DNA from: Mansonella perstans
Lineage: Eukaryota > Nematoda > Chromadorea > Rhabditida > Onchocercidae
Assembly (NCBI GenBank): GCA_037074765.1
Contig: JBAMDO010000014.1
Coordinates: 310,001-374,000 of the forward strand
Direction of reading: 5' to 3'
DNA length: 64,000 nt
The translations under genes and the position numbers were made by a program. Under the pieces are notes generated by a model. That model ran no database searches. It was given only the letters and a program-made list of their open reading frames with translations, and was not told the DNA's origin. Below, piece after piece: positions 47,275 to 60,900 of the stretch. Each line of letters opens with the position of its first letter. Position 1 is the stretch's first letter.

Positions 47275-49423
47275 TCATTTTTTCAAACCATTTCTTGTAA
47301 TCGTGTAGCATAAATTACCAGCACCACAAGCATAACCTGTTGGACATTGATTATTGATGCAAGGACCTGAAAATGTCAAATGCTTGAGTTTCACTTTAAG
47401 TTATTTTGTTCAATAGATCAATGGATATTTTAGATGAATAGGCTAAGTAATAATTTTCTAACAAGATTTTGACTTTCCTAAAATAGCTGCTGACCAGCAG
47501 GAACGATCAGAAGGCAAAATTTTTCGAATGGTCAACTCACTGAAGATAATTTTTTTTTATTCTAATTTCATTGGCAGTAAATGGCAATAATTTAATTCAT
47601 AAAGCAAAAAAAAAGGAAACGGTATAGATAGTACCCAGTACAGCACCGGAACCAAGTGGGCAACAGTAGTTGTTGGCGTTGCATGAATAGCCAGCTGGAC
47701 ATAAATTATTGATACATGGACCTGGAAAAAAAATTAGTTTTTTTTTTAAATTTTGCAAAATTTTTTTTCCCCAGAAAGTAATGAGAAAAATTTATTCAAT
47801 TTTTTTTGTTTGAAAATTTTTTTTTACTCTGCTTACTAATTAACAGATCTTGACAGTTTATGGCAGTATTGATTCAATTCCTCTATGTTATTTTGCATAA
47901 TGGTTTTTCGAATTTAAATTTATGTCTTGTCTGAAAGTTCTTACTTTCAGCAAATGATCTGGTCACTCGAATGTTTTACAAAACTCAAATTAATTAATGC
48001 AATTAATTCAATCAAAAGTGTTCATTAAAATGACACTTTTTTTTTCTTTTTTCTTTTCTATCTTCTTTTTTTTTCAATAAATGTTATCTTCCTTCAAATT
48101 ATTCATTACCGGTAGAATTGCCTGTAGCACATCGGCAGCAAAAACCCCTGCTGTTGCAGAAGAAGCCTTGTCCACAAAGTCCATTGATACAAGCGGCTGC
48201 AGCTGGTCCTCCGTCGCATGCTGCTGAAAATACCGCGGATTAATTTTTCGCCATCACTTCACACAATAGAAGCGAACCAATAAGTTTAATGAACAGCAGT
48301 TCAATTACCATATATTATAAATTGTGGCCATTTAAATTAAATGAACAAAATTAACAAATGAATGAATAATAAATTAATAACTATGAAATATTGTGAACCT
48401 TCATAATCTGCTAAATAAAATTGATAAAAGAGCGAGGGATTAAATTGTTAATTTAAAATTTCAAGTTAATAAATGAATGAATAATAAAGTAATAACTAAT
48501 ATTAAAAATCTTTAATGTTGCCGGACTAATAAAAAATGTTATATTTGTAAAATAAACTGTAAAACTGGAAAATTATAATTCTAAAGAAAAAGAAAATAAC
48601 TGATTTTCTATTATTTTAGATATTATCAATAACTGATGGAACAATAATTTAAGAAAAACTTACTTGAAAGACTGAAAATATTTGGTTGACTTGTTGGTAT
48701 AACTGGTATTGGGATTGGGATAATATTAATGCTGCCAGGATTGAAGATCGGATGAATGTTATTACTTGGATATGCAGCTGGACAGCAGCATGCATGAATA
48801 CATATCATTCGAGGCGAAATTTGTTGACATTGCGAGTTTGCGTAACAATTTGGGAAACAACCACTTGGACAATGTTGCATGTATTGACGTTTAAATCGAC
48901 TTAAAACTGAAAATTTAGACTTGAATTTCGTCTTTTTTTAAAATAAAATTTAATAGCAAAGCTTGCCTAATTTTTTTTTTTTTAAAGCAATATATAATCT
49001 TAGCTTACAAAATTACCCTAATATCTGCTGATGCTATAATTATTTCAATCAGAATTTTAATGTTCTAATAAACTTGCCTAATCTTTTTAATCGGTCTGCT
49101 GGATTAGACTACATATAAATTAAACAGCTTAGGCTGAAATCTCGAATTTTCTATTTGCAATTATTTCTTTTTTTTGAGAACAAATGTCTAATTTATTACT
49201 TCATTTACATCACAAAAAATCACTCAACTAAAATATGAAAATTTTTCACAGCTTAATAATTAAATTAATTTTATTTACATGAAATATTTCCGTGTGTATT
49301 ACTATTTTCATCTTTTAATACTATATCATTTGTAGTATTTCCACTTGAAATCATCAGGAAGAGTATTGTAACAGAGATCGATAGCAGTAGATTTCCTCCA
49401 ATTCGGTACATTTCTAATGTCAT
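47275..49423 (-). CDS. secreted protein with repeated Cys-rich modules
   Basis: Five exons: 49279-49423, 48664-48906, 48110-48223, 47635-47721, 47275-47366; 226 residues. The start (MTLEMYRIGGNLLLSISVTI and following LFLMISSG) is a signal peptide. A dibasic RFKR site lies about ten residues after exon 2 begins, just before a Cys cluster (HCPSGCFPNCYANSQC…HACCCP). A Pro/Ile-rich linker (INIIPIPIPVIPTSQP) leads to three modules: ACINGLCGQGFFCNSRGFCC, PCINNLCPAGYSCNANNYCC and PCINNQCPTGYACGAGNLC. These resemble short nematode CC/lustrin-type Cys repeats of cuticle or secreted proteins. Every intron interrupts phase 1, so each module sits on its own symmetric exon. Precise function unknown. Confidence 0.78.
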
Positions 49424-50408
49424 ATTGCTGGAAAAAATTTGTTTTGAAAAAACAAAATTTTTTCATATCAAAAAAAAAAGTGGTGTAGATGTAAGCAATG
49501 ACAAATGCACCAAAGAATAGTAAAACAATCAAATTTTAACTCAATACACCTCGGAAGTTATAGTAGCTGTAAAAAACATTACCATATTTTTATAGTTTTT
49601 TAATTAGTTATTTTCAGTCAAACTATTATATTCATTTAAACTGATTCCCTCGCTATCTTAATTATGATTATACAACTAATAATATTCGAGTATAAATTTA
49701 TTTATTTTAAAAAAATTTTACTGTAGCAGAATTACTGTAACTTATAGATTGTGGCTTTACAGTATTATCGTAACTTAATTGTTTCAACAAATCTCAAGGA
49801 AAAAAAAGCTTCATTATTATATTTCATAAATTCTTAATGTATATTTGTTTGCGAAAAGCTGTTTTATGTTTTAATATTTGAAAAGACATGTTTATTAATT
49901 AATTTATTTCTTGTCTGATATTGTATTGCACAATATTCTTTATTTTCTTGCTGTCTTTCACGAAGTACTCAAAACAGATTGGAATCATTATTACGGCATC
50001 ATAAATCATTCCCGATTTTTGTTCTTAAAATATTTCAAACATAAAAATGTATTTTAAAGCTTTTTATAAATGAAATACATCAATATGATGATAATAAATA
50101 ATGATATAATCAGAAGTAAAAATTTTTCATCACTGTATTTATTAGACAAATAATACTTAGTTTATTTGTCTTATTTGTTAATTGTATTTTGTTGTAGTTT
50201 AATTTGTCAAAATACTATGATTTGATTCATCGAACAAGACATTCGCTATGAAATGTAAGGTAAGACAATAAACAAATAAACAAAGGCTAACTAAATGAAC
50301 TAGTTATTTATTCGTAAAAAAAAAAATGAATATATTTGTTATAATGAATTTAATAAAATAATCATCAAAGCTAATAATAACGAAAATGGTATTTATCCCC
50401 AAGTCAAA
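49424..50408. other. intergenic
   Basis: AT-rich, no gene recognised. Confidence 0.4.
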
Positions 50409-51140
50409 TCAAACTTCATTCATCTCTTCTTGCATATTTATCTCTCGGTCACCCTTTTTCATTCTTTCAATGTTAAAACTGGAAAAGTCATTGGACTTGC
50501 TTATTGAGCATCTAAGAAGACGTGATGCATCGTAATTGTTATCATTTAAGTTAGTGACTTCATCTTTATTTACTACACTTTTATCAACTGTTACAGACTG
50601 CATCATCATTACATGCATGGAATTATCATATGCTAAAAGAATATTATCAAAAGCTGAGAGAGGGTTAAAGTGAAAAAAAAAGTAGAAAATATTTAGCGAC
50701 AAATGACATGAATAATGAAGATTAGAGCAAAGGAGCATGGAGCAGTTTCAATTTGACTTCCCAAAATATACTTTTTTTTTTTTTTAAATTATTGCTAATT
50801 ATCGTAAAACTATTTTGTAACATGTTAGCTGAAGAAGCTTTATCTTTTTGTCTAGGTTGATCAGTCAAACAATTATTCAACGTAATTATCAGCATTTAAT
50901 TAATTGATTACAGTAACATGTAATGATCAAAAATGACCAGAAGAAAAAAATTTCCAAATGTAAAACAAATGGAATTCTCTTTTGTTACAACATAATAATA
51001 AATATTACGAAAAATTGAGAATATAATTTAAAATTTAAAATGTTTCGAAGAATATGACGAACCATATGTAAGTATTGATTTTTTTTAATACTTTTATGTT
51101 TACCTGAAAATCGAAATAAAATTAAGAAATGCAAATGTTT
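50409..51140 (-). CDS. candidate 3'-terminal exons of an unrecognised gene
   Basis: A well-formed terminal exon at 50409-50653 (acceptor CTCTCTCAG, stop TGA) encodes FDNILLAYDNSMHVMMMQSV… to …EINMQEEMNEV, a polar tail. A 37-nt exon at 51104-51140 (KHLHFLILFRFS) would join it in frame through a GTAAAC donor. No family recognised and no further upstream exons found. Confidence 0.3.
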
Positions 51141-51359
51141 CTATGAATAAAATAATCTGGAATAATCAACTTGGAACTTTTTGAGCAATTAATTACCAAC
51201 TTCAAGCGTTATTTATACTAATTTACTTATTCTAACGTTTCTACCATTGTCACTCTTCAAACATTATCCAAATATTAATTTTTCTACTTCTAAATTTTGG
51301 TTATAATTGTTCCAAAAAAAAAATCATTTCATCACGAATACTAGGAGGAAATTTTTAAC

Positions 51360-51382
51360 ATATATATATATATATATATATA
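51360..51382. repeat. (TA)n microsatellite
   Basis: About 11 TA dinucleotides in a row. Confidence 0.9.
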
Positions 51383-52750
51383 ATTTTTTTTATAAAAAAC
51401 ATTAAATTGAATAAATGAATGAATGCTAATTTTATTCATGAGATAATTTAAGAGCAAAACTTGCCGTCCTTTTTAATTAATAGATTTTTACAAAAAAGCA
51501 TAAGACGTAAGAATGAGTAAATAAATGAAATTGAAACGAAATGTACGGTGGGATGGAATGAAATGGTATATATTGCTTAAAATTGACAACATACCAAAGA
51601 AACTAGATAGAAATTTACTCTAAAATTACTAACGAACCTGTTTAGTGCTTACTTAAACTTGAACAACTCGAACTACACGACGATTCAGCTATACGAAATT
51701 GAATCAGTTAAGAGATGTGACATATAACACAAACATACACCTACAAACTTACCCACACACATACAAACGAACACATGACATACTCACACATATACTTGAA
51801 ATGTAGCAGTATTAACATAAATGTATACAAACATTGAATGCAATAGAATGAGCAGAATAAAATAAACAAACGACTAATTAACAAACATTGATCAAAATAA
51901 CGAAATTTCGAAATATACTGATTTTTTCGAAATTTGTTTATTTTAATCTAATTGTAATAAAAAAGTAAAATTGCAAAAAGAGTGCAGAAAAAAAGATCCC
52001 TTTTTTAGCATTAAAAAGTTTTTAAAAATTTAATTAATGATTGATACGATCGTATATTTTGTTGTTGTTACTGTTATTATACAGTTCTGCAACACGATAT
52101 TAAAGTGTAGCAATACGATGTCAAATTGGCCACAATGAATTAACTGCTGTTTAAAACTTACCATATTTGTCGAATATCATAATAATGGCTTATATAATAA
52201 TTTTTTCCTTTTTTTGACTTACTCAATTGTCGAATGTTACAATAGTTTGATTTAAGACTCACTGTATTGCAAAATCTTCAAATAGTTTATTTAAAAATTT
52301 GTAGTATATAATAATCCGATAGGCAAATCCTCGTGAAATAATTCTTACAGTATTACTTGAAACAAAAAAAGTCTAAAAGTTTTTTATTTCTTTATTACTC
52401 TAAAAGTTTTATATTTTTTTTTTGCAGTTGTTTTAAATGTAATTTTAAATATTTTCAGTACGACTTAAAAATTAATTTTTGTTTAATATTGAATCTTATA
52501 TTTCGTTTTTTTTGTCCTCTCCTTCCTTTAATAGTTTATTGTTTTTCCGTTCCTCTGATTTTTCAAACAAATTTTACATGGAAAAATTGGAAATATCAAT
52601 ATATGTTTTTTAGTTTTTTTAATGCAAGCAGTTTTTTCCTTTTAAACTTTGCCATCTTATAAAAAAACTTAAATGATAATAATGCTACTCAATTAATTGC
52701 TGCATGCATTTAGTACTTTTAGGATATTACCGCTTTAAGACTTTGCCATC
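51383..52750. other. intergenic
   Basis: AT-rich, with an ACA/CAC-rich stretch at 51720-51800. The Phe/Leu-rich open frame at 52357-52662 looks like translated poly(T) sequence. No supported gene. Confidence 0.4.
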
Positions 52751-53406
52751 TTATATGACAAATTCTTCATTCATTTTCCAAATTGCTGTCCAAATCCAGT
52801 TTCCAATCAAATCTAATCGTTTATCAGATTTTGCATCAATTTTTAATGCTACAAAAATTCCATTTTGAATAAAAAAATCAATCAATTATCATCTTATTAT
52901 GTCGCAGTGTCAAATATTATGATTTCAATTAGCGATGTCGATTTACAGTATTCTTATGATTATCGTTGTAAAATTTTGTTAATTACCATCTGTTGCTGCT
53001 GTACAAGGCTTTCGACATGATAAAAAACGTTTCTGGTACTGTAAATTGACAATTTTTGTTTTTGGATCTTTTGATACAATAAATCTTCAACTTATTAATT
53101 TAATAATTAATTGATTGATGGTTTTAATTAATTTCTTTCTCATGATGAAAATTATATTTCAGTAAAATGAAAAGAAAGAAAAATCACTGAGAAAGGAAAA
53201 AAAAGCTTTCATTAATTATTTAATGCTAGTAGTATATTTACTGGTTTTACTGGCATTACCAGCATTGACGAATGATGTCTTGTAAAATTTTTCAAATTTG
53301 TTAACGAACTGTAAGCACTGCATATGAAATAAACATATTTTTCGTCGAAATCTTTAAAGCCTTTCAATCTGTTTACCATACTGGCGACAAAGTTCTTTTC
53401 ATTCAT
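52751..53406 (-). CDS. candidate small gene or 3' end of a gene, unrecognised
   Basis: Three phase-compatible segments with canonical sites: 53335-53406 (MNEKNFVASMVNRLKGFKDF…), 52987-53038 (YQKRFLSCRKPCTAATD) and 52751-52848 (LKIDAKSDKRLDLIGNWIWT…EEFVI, stop TAA). Together 73 residues. There is no signal peptide and no recognised family. Frame continuity over two introns is the only support. Upstream exons may exist. Confidence 0.35.
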
Positions 53407-55176
53407 TTGTTTATATATTATTATGTTTTCCTTTCATCCTGTCATTTTATTGATAGTTTAATGTCATCAATCGAAACCCTAAATTGCTAATATCTGATAA
53501 CTTCAGAATATCATCTTGCGTCATCATTTGAATTTTTAAAACTGCTTCTTCCTGATGTTGTTTAAAAATATAAGTGTTATGCAAACAATCACCATTTTAA
53601 TGTAAATAAAAATTTGTTATTGTAACAAATTATCCTTTCATCATAAACAATAACAATATCAATAATAATAATAATAGCAAATTATAAAAAGCAAATAATA
53701 ATAATGCTAATAATAGCAAAGCGATAATAATAATTAGTAGGATAATTATTATCATAAATACAATTATTGAATTATAAGAGATTTGAGATTTAAAAATATT
53801 TGCAAATGTAATTATCGATTAAATTAAACATTTCTTCTCAAATGGTTACAGCAACTTTTCATATGCCATTTACCAGTGCTTTGGTCAAAGAGTTAAAGTG
53901 TAAATACAATTCCACGAAGATAAACTTCGTAGACCTATGTAATGATGTGTGTGTATCTGTGGGTTAATACATCTCTATTGAAGAAAAATCCGTAGTGTGT
54001 ATGTATATATGTGTGTGTGTGCGTGTATGCTTATGTATGTTTGGTGCCGGCATATCATTTGTTGTTTTTTTTTTTTTAACTTCCATAGAACTATTTTTAA
54101 CTTTTTCGAACAATAATAGTTTTATCGCTATCATACCAGATTTGGATATTTTTAGATTAGTATAATTGTAAAAATTATTTGATAATTATTTTGATTATTG
54201 ATTGTTACGAAAAAAAAAAAAAAAACGAAAATTTTATTGAAGTTCTATGAATTTTCAAATTTTTTTATCTTTTATAATAAAATTTATACAACAATCATAA
54301 ATTTCTGTATTATTTTTTCCGGCTTTCTTGCATCAGGATTTAAATTAATAAATATTGAAACTAATAAGTATTCGATAATTAATTAATGAATATTGAAACT
54401 AATAAGTATTCGATAATCGGTCGATAAGCTAATTTCGGAAAAATAAAATCGCTTTTATTATTATAAAATAAGCTAAAATGAATCTTTTTTTTTAAGCGAA
54501 GACAATTGATTGGTTAATAATTGGAAGACGAAAGGAAAACATTTCTCAATCAAATGCTTTCCAAATTTCAAACGAATAATAAAACGAAAAAATTTTCTCG
54601 TCGAATGATTGCTAATTTATTGATGAAAGAAATTGATGGGTAATTAATTGATCAATTTTTAAATTATAATTATTTGCCTAATTCATACGTTATGATTTAA
54701 TGATTTTTTTGTAAAATGACAATGAGAGAAAAAATCAATTCCATTTTTTTTCTATTTACTATAGATATGAATTAGATGGGAAATTTTTTTCGAAAGTTTG
54801 CATTGCATTCAATTTTATTATATCATTTTCTATTTAATAAGTAAAGTATTATAATTATATTTAAAATGATCAAAAAACTACTGAATGGATAAAAAAATAA
54901 TGCGAAAGAAAAATAATTTATTAAAAGTTTACAAAAATATAACGACCATGAACTTTATAATGTTCTTATAAAGCAATGTCTGTAATAATGATAATGACAG
55001 TTGGCTATCTAATTACTTTTCACTAATTAATCAAGTTTATTATTATAACAGATACAAATTAAAATGACTGACAATAATTTAGCCAAAGCCAAAATTATTG
55101 CATATCATTTATATTTCTGAACTATTATTACTCAATTAAATTCAGTGAATGAATGAATGAATTTTTGTCCTGTTTA
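53407..55176. other. intergenic with simple repeats
   Basis: Contains AATAATA-type tracts (53655-53760), GT-rich sequence (53947-54045), a 28-bp direct repeat of TGAAACTAATAAGTATTCGA (54355 and 54388), and poly(A/T) runs. No gene recognised. Confidence 0.45.
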
Positions 55177-55533
55177 ATTTCTTTTCATAATCTAAACTTC
55201 TGACTGGTTCGAATTTAAATTGTTTTGATCATTTATATTTTAACATTTTGAACATTATTGAATTCAGTGAATACTAATATTAATGATTAATAATTACTGT
55301 AGGGGGAAAATTTTTCCCGAGTGCTGGGATCCTGGAAAATAGTAGTGCCTATGGATTGTTGAAATAGTCCTATTTAATTGTCATTTCTATTTCTTTTCAT
55401 AATATAAACTTCTGACCAGTTCGTATTTAGATTGCTTTATATATTTTAACACTTTGAATATCATTGAATTCAATGAATAATAATCTAATGATTAATTGCT
55501 GTAGAAAAACAAAAGTTTTCCCGAGTGCTGGGA
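55177..55533 (+). repeat. diverged tandem duplication, two copies of about 150 bp
   Basis: Copy 1 (55177-55329) and copy 2 (55388-55533) share TTTCTTTTCATAAT, AAACTTCTGAC, TATTTTAACA, AATTCAGTGAATA/AATTCAATGAATA, and end with an acceptor-like CTGTAG followed by TTTTCCCGAGTGCTGGGA. Copy 2 supplies the 5' part of the gene at 55464. Copy 1 is broken by stops. Confidence 0.88.
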
Positions 55534-56599
55534 ATATTAAAAATGGAAATTTATTCAAAGATGAGCGAAAAAAAATAAAATGGCAAGTGAATCCAATATA
55601 TAAGGTCAGTTATTTGATAGAATTTCTCCTTCTTTTGCCTTCATTATTTTTTCCTCAATCTCTCTCATTGAATTGCATTGCACCAGTTGATATCAATATT
55701 AATGCTATCTAGTTCATATAGGCAAAAGCAAGCATTATGGAAGAATCAGAATCCGAATCCATAATTTCATTATTATCACAACAATCATTTTTACAATCGC
55801 AACGATCCATTGATAGTGGTTATAAAAGCAATCCTGATAAAGGAAATGAATTTCAAGAAAATATTTTTGAAAAAGTAAAAAACTTTTCAGTTATTCATTT
55901 TCAGCACGCATGGAAATGGGTTGAATTTTCCCTTAGGGATGAAAAAAACAAATTTCAAAAATGATAAAAATGGAAAAATTATTTTTCAACAAATGAATGA
56001 AATATTTCGAAATGATTTATCGGACTTTTCCAATGCTATTTCAATTTTTCCATTTATCATTCCGAAATTTGCATTTTTACATTTTCAATTGAATTTTTAC
56101 TTTTTCTTAATTCTAATATTTCCGTGACATATATATATATCCTGTCACCCTTGTCACCTTCCTCTATTATATAATAGTATAGGCTACGAGAAGGAGAGGT
56201 GCTCTGTTTGACGAGAACCTCAGCGGACCCCAATTCGAGTAGGAGACCGTCTTGCCGATTTCTGTATGTACATACGCTTAATAAGTCAATTGCAATTCTT
56301 GTTCCGGTAATTAGATCAAACATTAGCGTCTATCACATTCAGGAAATTGGATGCTAATTTCCGTCTCTTTTTTTTCGAAAGAAAATATTTTCTCATCCAT
56401 AAAATTCCTTCATTATCATCATTATTGTTCATTGTTTTAGCGAACAAATGTGACGGAAATGTTATTAGATACGATGGAAGCATCCGGTGCTGAAAAGAAA
56501 AAAAGTGTATCAATGATGAGAAAGGCTCTCGAAGAATGTGAAAATGGATTAGAAAAACTTCGCATTGAAAATTATCATCGAAGTATTTTGTTTCAATAA
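55464..56599 (+). CDS. unrecognised small Ser/Glu-rich, helical protein
   Basis: Three segments: 55464-55604, 55722-55874, 56441-56599 (TAA); 150 residues if ATG 55464 is the start. If the first exon begins at the acceptor at 55505, more 5' exons exist; a start at ATG 55737 would give 98 residues. The sequence contains a basic part (KDERKKIKWQVNPIYK), a Ser/Glu/Gln part (MEESESESIISLLSQQ, SQRSIDSGYKSNP, with phosphorylation-like SxDSGxxS flavour) and a C-terminal amphipathic helix (MMRKALEECENGLEKLRIEN). No signal peptide, no membrane segment. I do not recognise the family. Junctions are canonical and all in phase. Confidence 0.55.
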
Positions 56600-57908
56600 T
56601 TATATCAAATTGTTTTTTTTTTTTTTTTTTTTTTTACAAAATACTTACCTATCAAAAGTTAAATTTAAATTTTCTGTAAATGAATTAGATGAATAGAGAA
56701 AATCTTTGACAAATTAAAATTCCAACAACTTTCGGTGCTCATTTCACATAACCTTCGTTATATAATTTTTGAATTTTATATTTGCTTAAAAAATTATCCT
56801 TAAAATCTAAGAAAGTGACTGAAAGTTGAATTTTTGAGAATTTTTCAATTCACTGAACAAATCGTTTTGTATATTATTGTTCCTTTGCTGTTGCTGTGTA
56901 TCATTTGACGACACAACTCTTCTTTTTTTTCCTGGAGTTTTTGAATTTGCATATATGAAGCAAGTAAGAGAAATAAAAATTATTTAATGTACAAATAAGA
57001 AAGCAAAGTTTTAAAATCAAAATAAAATGAAAAAAATACGCCGCGAAACAATGAATAGAGCATCATAGAATATAGCAGGCAAAATTAAATTTACTCTTAT
57101 TATTCCTACTATATTATTTGAGAGAAATAAGCTGAAATATGACAGCAAGAGATTTTGAAAAAAAAAAGGAGAGATGAAAATTTTAAGTTTCAAGTAAAAA
57201 CAAGGAGAATCGCCTATTTACATATATGCATATTTTAAAATTAATAAATTAATTTATAATTTAGGAATCGATTTAAATAGCGAATTGCTAAGCCCAGTAT
57301 ACTAATTGCAAAAACTACTGTTCAAAACTGAAATATTCTGCATTTGTCGCTATCAAAAAAATTTTCAATGACGACATCTTTGCTGAATACAAAAGATAAA
57401 TTATTGCACAATGAGCATCTGATATGTATACCAAAGGAATAAATATCACGATTTTACATATAAATCATAATTTGAAAGGAGCATAAAGCAATTGAAAGCT
57501 TTTCATTGATGAATACAATTGTCTCTGGATGTAACCCTTGAGAATTTTACAAAAATAAGTTCAATCCAAATGAAATTACGGACATCAGTAGTCATAACAA
57601 ACGAAATGCTTTCACTTTTCCCGATTATACCATCATGCACAGAATTTTTAGCTACCGAATGTTCACCTTAGGATCAAGAACTTATGCTTTGATTGGAATT
57701 TATGAACTTACTTTTTCCGAGTACTACCAAAATATCGGGGATGAATAATCCTATTAGGCTCAATCAAATGTGTGCAATCATTTCATTGTCAGTTATCACT
57801 ACAGTAAGAACAACAATTGAAGAAGAAGCCGATAGCAAGCGAAAGAGAGATTAGAAAGTAAATCGAATCAAAAGCTAGATAAAAATAGATCAGAAATCCA
57901 GGAAAGTT
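56600..57908. other. intergenic between convergent genes
   Basis: A poly(T) run (56611-56634) and AT-rich sequence. No gene recognised. It should contain both 3' UTRs. Confidence 0.45.
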
Positions 57909-60900
57909 TTAAAGTGAAGTTGGCTTCTTCGATGGATGATTGCCAGTTGCTTCTTGAAGCCTTAATTCAAGCTGTAGCCTAATTTGCGCTAATTTAGCCC
58001 GTTCTGCTTCCAAATGACTATTTAATAAACGCAAATGATCACACCGAACTTGCCAATTAACATGTCCCGTTGAGGTTGTAGCACTTGTCGTCGTGCCACC
58101 ACTTGTGCTATTATTACAACCACCACTTGCAATTGTACTTTCTTCTGCCAGTAATTCCTCGATACGTTTTTCTTTAAAATCCCATATTCTAGCTTATTTA
58201 TTATCTTTGCTATTAGCCAGTCAACAAAAAATGAAAGGTCCTTCGTTAAAATACTCTGAAAAATCTCATTCGCTACTCACAATTATTTAAATCCGAAAAA
58301 GAAAAGTTAAGCTTGACAAAAAAAAATGTTAAAAAAATAATTAACTCACCCATATCAATATTAAGCTCGATAAGTTCGCGTCCATCATTAAAGCTTCGCA
58401 TTAGCAGAATGTCTTCCGTTTGTATGCCAACATCGACAAATGTTGATCGTGGTGGTAACGGTGGAGCAGGATGATGCCGAGCTGAAGAGCTGGGATCTAT
58501 AAAATGCTTTCACAGAACAAAATTTCTTTTAATTCATCATTTTATCTCAAAACTATGGTAAAAATAGAAACTTGACTAAACGAGACAGTTAATAAAAGCT
58601 AACATCTCTTCATCATTTGCTGATTTTGTGGGGTAAAACGATTCTAAAGTTGACAGTGCTGATATAATGAACAATTTTTTGTAGGCACAAAAAAGACTGA
58701 ATTTTTTTCAGCTATTTCTTGATAAAGTTGTCTTTATTATTGGGCCAAATAAATAAGTAGTTTGCAGGTAAAATAAGAAGACCGAGTAAGAAGAAGATCT
58801 CAAGAATATGCAAAAATTAGAATCGAATACTCGTTGCACTATCTACCAAAAATAGTTCCTTAATAAGCTTACCCTGCCATTCTGCTGCTGTTGAAAAACG
58901 CATGGTATCAGAAGCCACAGAACTGCACATATGACGCAAAGATCCTTGAGCAGGTAGAGTCGCGCCACGCTGCGATATTTCTGTTGCCAGATTCAATTTT
59001 AATCTATAAATCAGCGAAATTAACTGCGTAAAACTTTCAGAGTCAGATCTTCAGAATTTGAAGATACTGCAAAACAGACCCAGGTGTTGCTAAAGCGAAA
59101 CTTTGGAAATTATTCAAATCCAGGCTGGCACTGCGCCCATGTCCTTTGCTTACAGGCCTTGGAGGTGGCCTCGGTGGAGGTCCTTTAGGTGCTTGTGGAC
59201 TTAATGCAAAACTTGTAGCATCTTTGAAATTACAAGAAGATTCAGTTTTGACTGTTTCCGCGCAAATTAGAGCTGAAATTTATTAAAATTCATCAATTCT
59301 TGAATTAATAATAGCAAGCATATTATCTTTCCTGATCTTAAGTACTCAAGAAATACAACTGCACCACGGATGAGGAAGGACTATGCCAACCTCAATGATT
59401 AGAATCACTAGTTAAATCATACGTTGCGTGGCTTTCAGTGCTGTAGGACGTACATCGACAAGAAGTGGTGGCACATCCGAAAAAGTACTCAATCTTTCTG
59501 GAGAATCCTGCAAGAGTCAATATTAGAAGAAGCACTCAAAAAATACTCGCAAAGCCAAATATTTCATTTCTGAAGATTTAAAAAAGGATGAATAACAAGT
59601 CAGCTCTTTTTAAGATTATAGATTTCTGGCTCTTATATACTTATAAAGAAATGAAATGTGACGCAACAACTGAACTGCTATCAATGTGAGAAAATTTTTC
59701 AAAAAATTTTTGACAAATTTAAATAAAGGATGAACTTGATTTTCTGACTGAACATGAAGATGCTCATCGCTGAAGGAATGATACTTTTGCGGACAATGTC
59801 CAAGTGTAACCCCTGCTATAGCGTCATCGTAATCGAACTGTTTCCAATCCTGCATGATATTGGCTGCTCGTGCTTCTGCTCTTTGTTTACTATTATTATC
59901 ACCTGCAAAGATAAACAGATATCTAGAGACAATTTATATATAAATGTTTAAAAATTGTATATTAAAAAAAATCAATGTGAAAATAAGAAAGTTCAGCATT
60001 CAAAAAAAATTTTTCCTTAGATAAAATTTAAAAACCGAAAGTTACGAACCGGCAATTGGTTGTGTGACATCTCGACGTGGCATGACTGGAGGACTAATTT
60101 CAAATGGAATAACATCAGGAATTGGAATGTGACCCTAAAAACAAAAAATTAATGTTATAAAATTACCTAGATATAACCTCAAAAAGATGCAAAATACGTA
60201 AGTAAAATAAAGTTGAAGTGGAACAAAAAGAAGCAATTCGGACATTTCATGAAACCTAAGAGAATAAGCAAACTATTTACCTTAATGTGCAGAACAATAA
60301 GATGCATAGCGGCTGAGAATTCATTTAAATCCAGATATCCATCCTCATTCACATCACTTAAACTCCAAATTTTAGATAGTTTTTCACGATCTAAACCACT
60401 TCTCTTAAAAAACTCAACAACATATTCGTTCGCACCACAAATAGCACCGCTTGGATCACTATATCCCTGCAAAGAAAAATTCTTTTTTTCTATGATTTCC
60501 TATATTGAAATATCAGAACTACACACAATTTAATTAACGAAAATATCGAATATCAGTTTCAATAAATAACATCGTTTCCTAGATAAAATGATATAAAAGT
60601 TCATCAAATCGATGTTAACTTTCGAATAAAAGAAAACTACTTTTTGAACCATTCATTAAAACATCGAACACATTCTGTAACAACGAGCTTAATCTCAAAT
60701 TCAGAAGTAGTGGATGATATACTTACAGTAGTTTTTTGCATTAGATGATTAAAGCACTTCATATAGTAAGCCCTTTGTTCTTCAGACATTCCATACAATG
60801 AATCTGCCAACGATTCCAAGGAAGATTTATCCTAAAAAACTTACTGGATCTATTTACTCCAAATCATATTATTATTTGAAGGAAAGTTGATAGATCCCCG

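Noticed and set aside
52357..52662. Phe/Lys-rich 101-residue open frame
   Set aside because: Composition reflects poly(T/A) runs. There is no signal of selection or domain.
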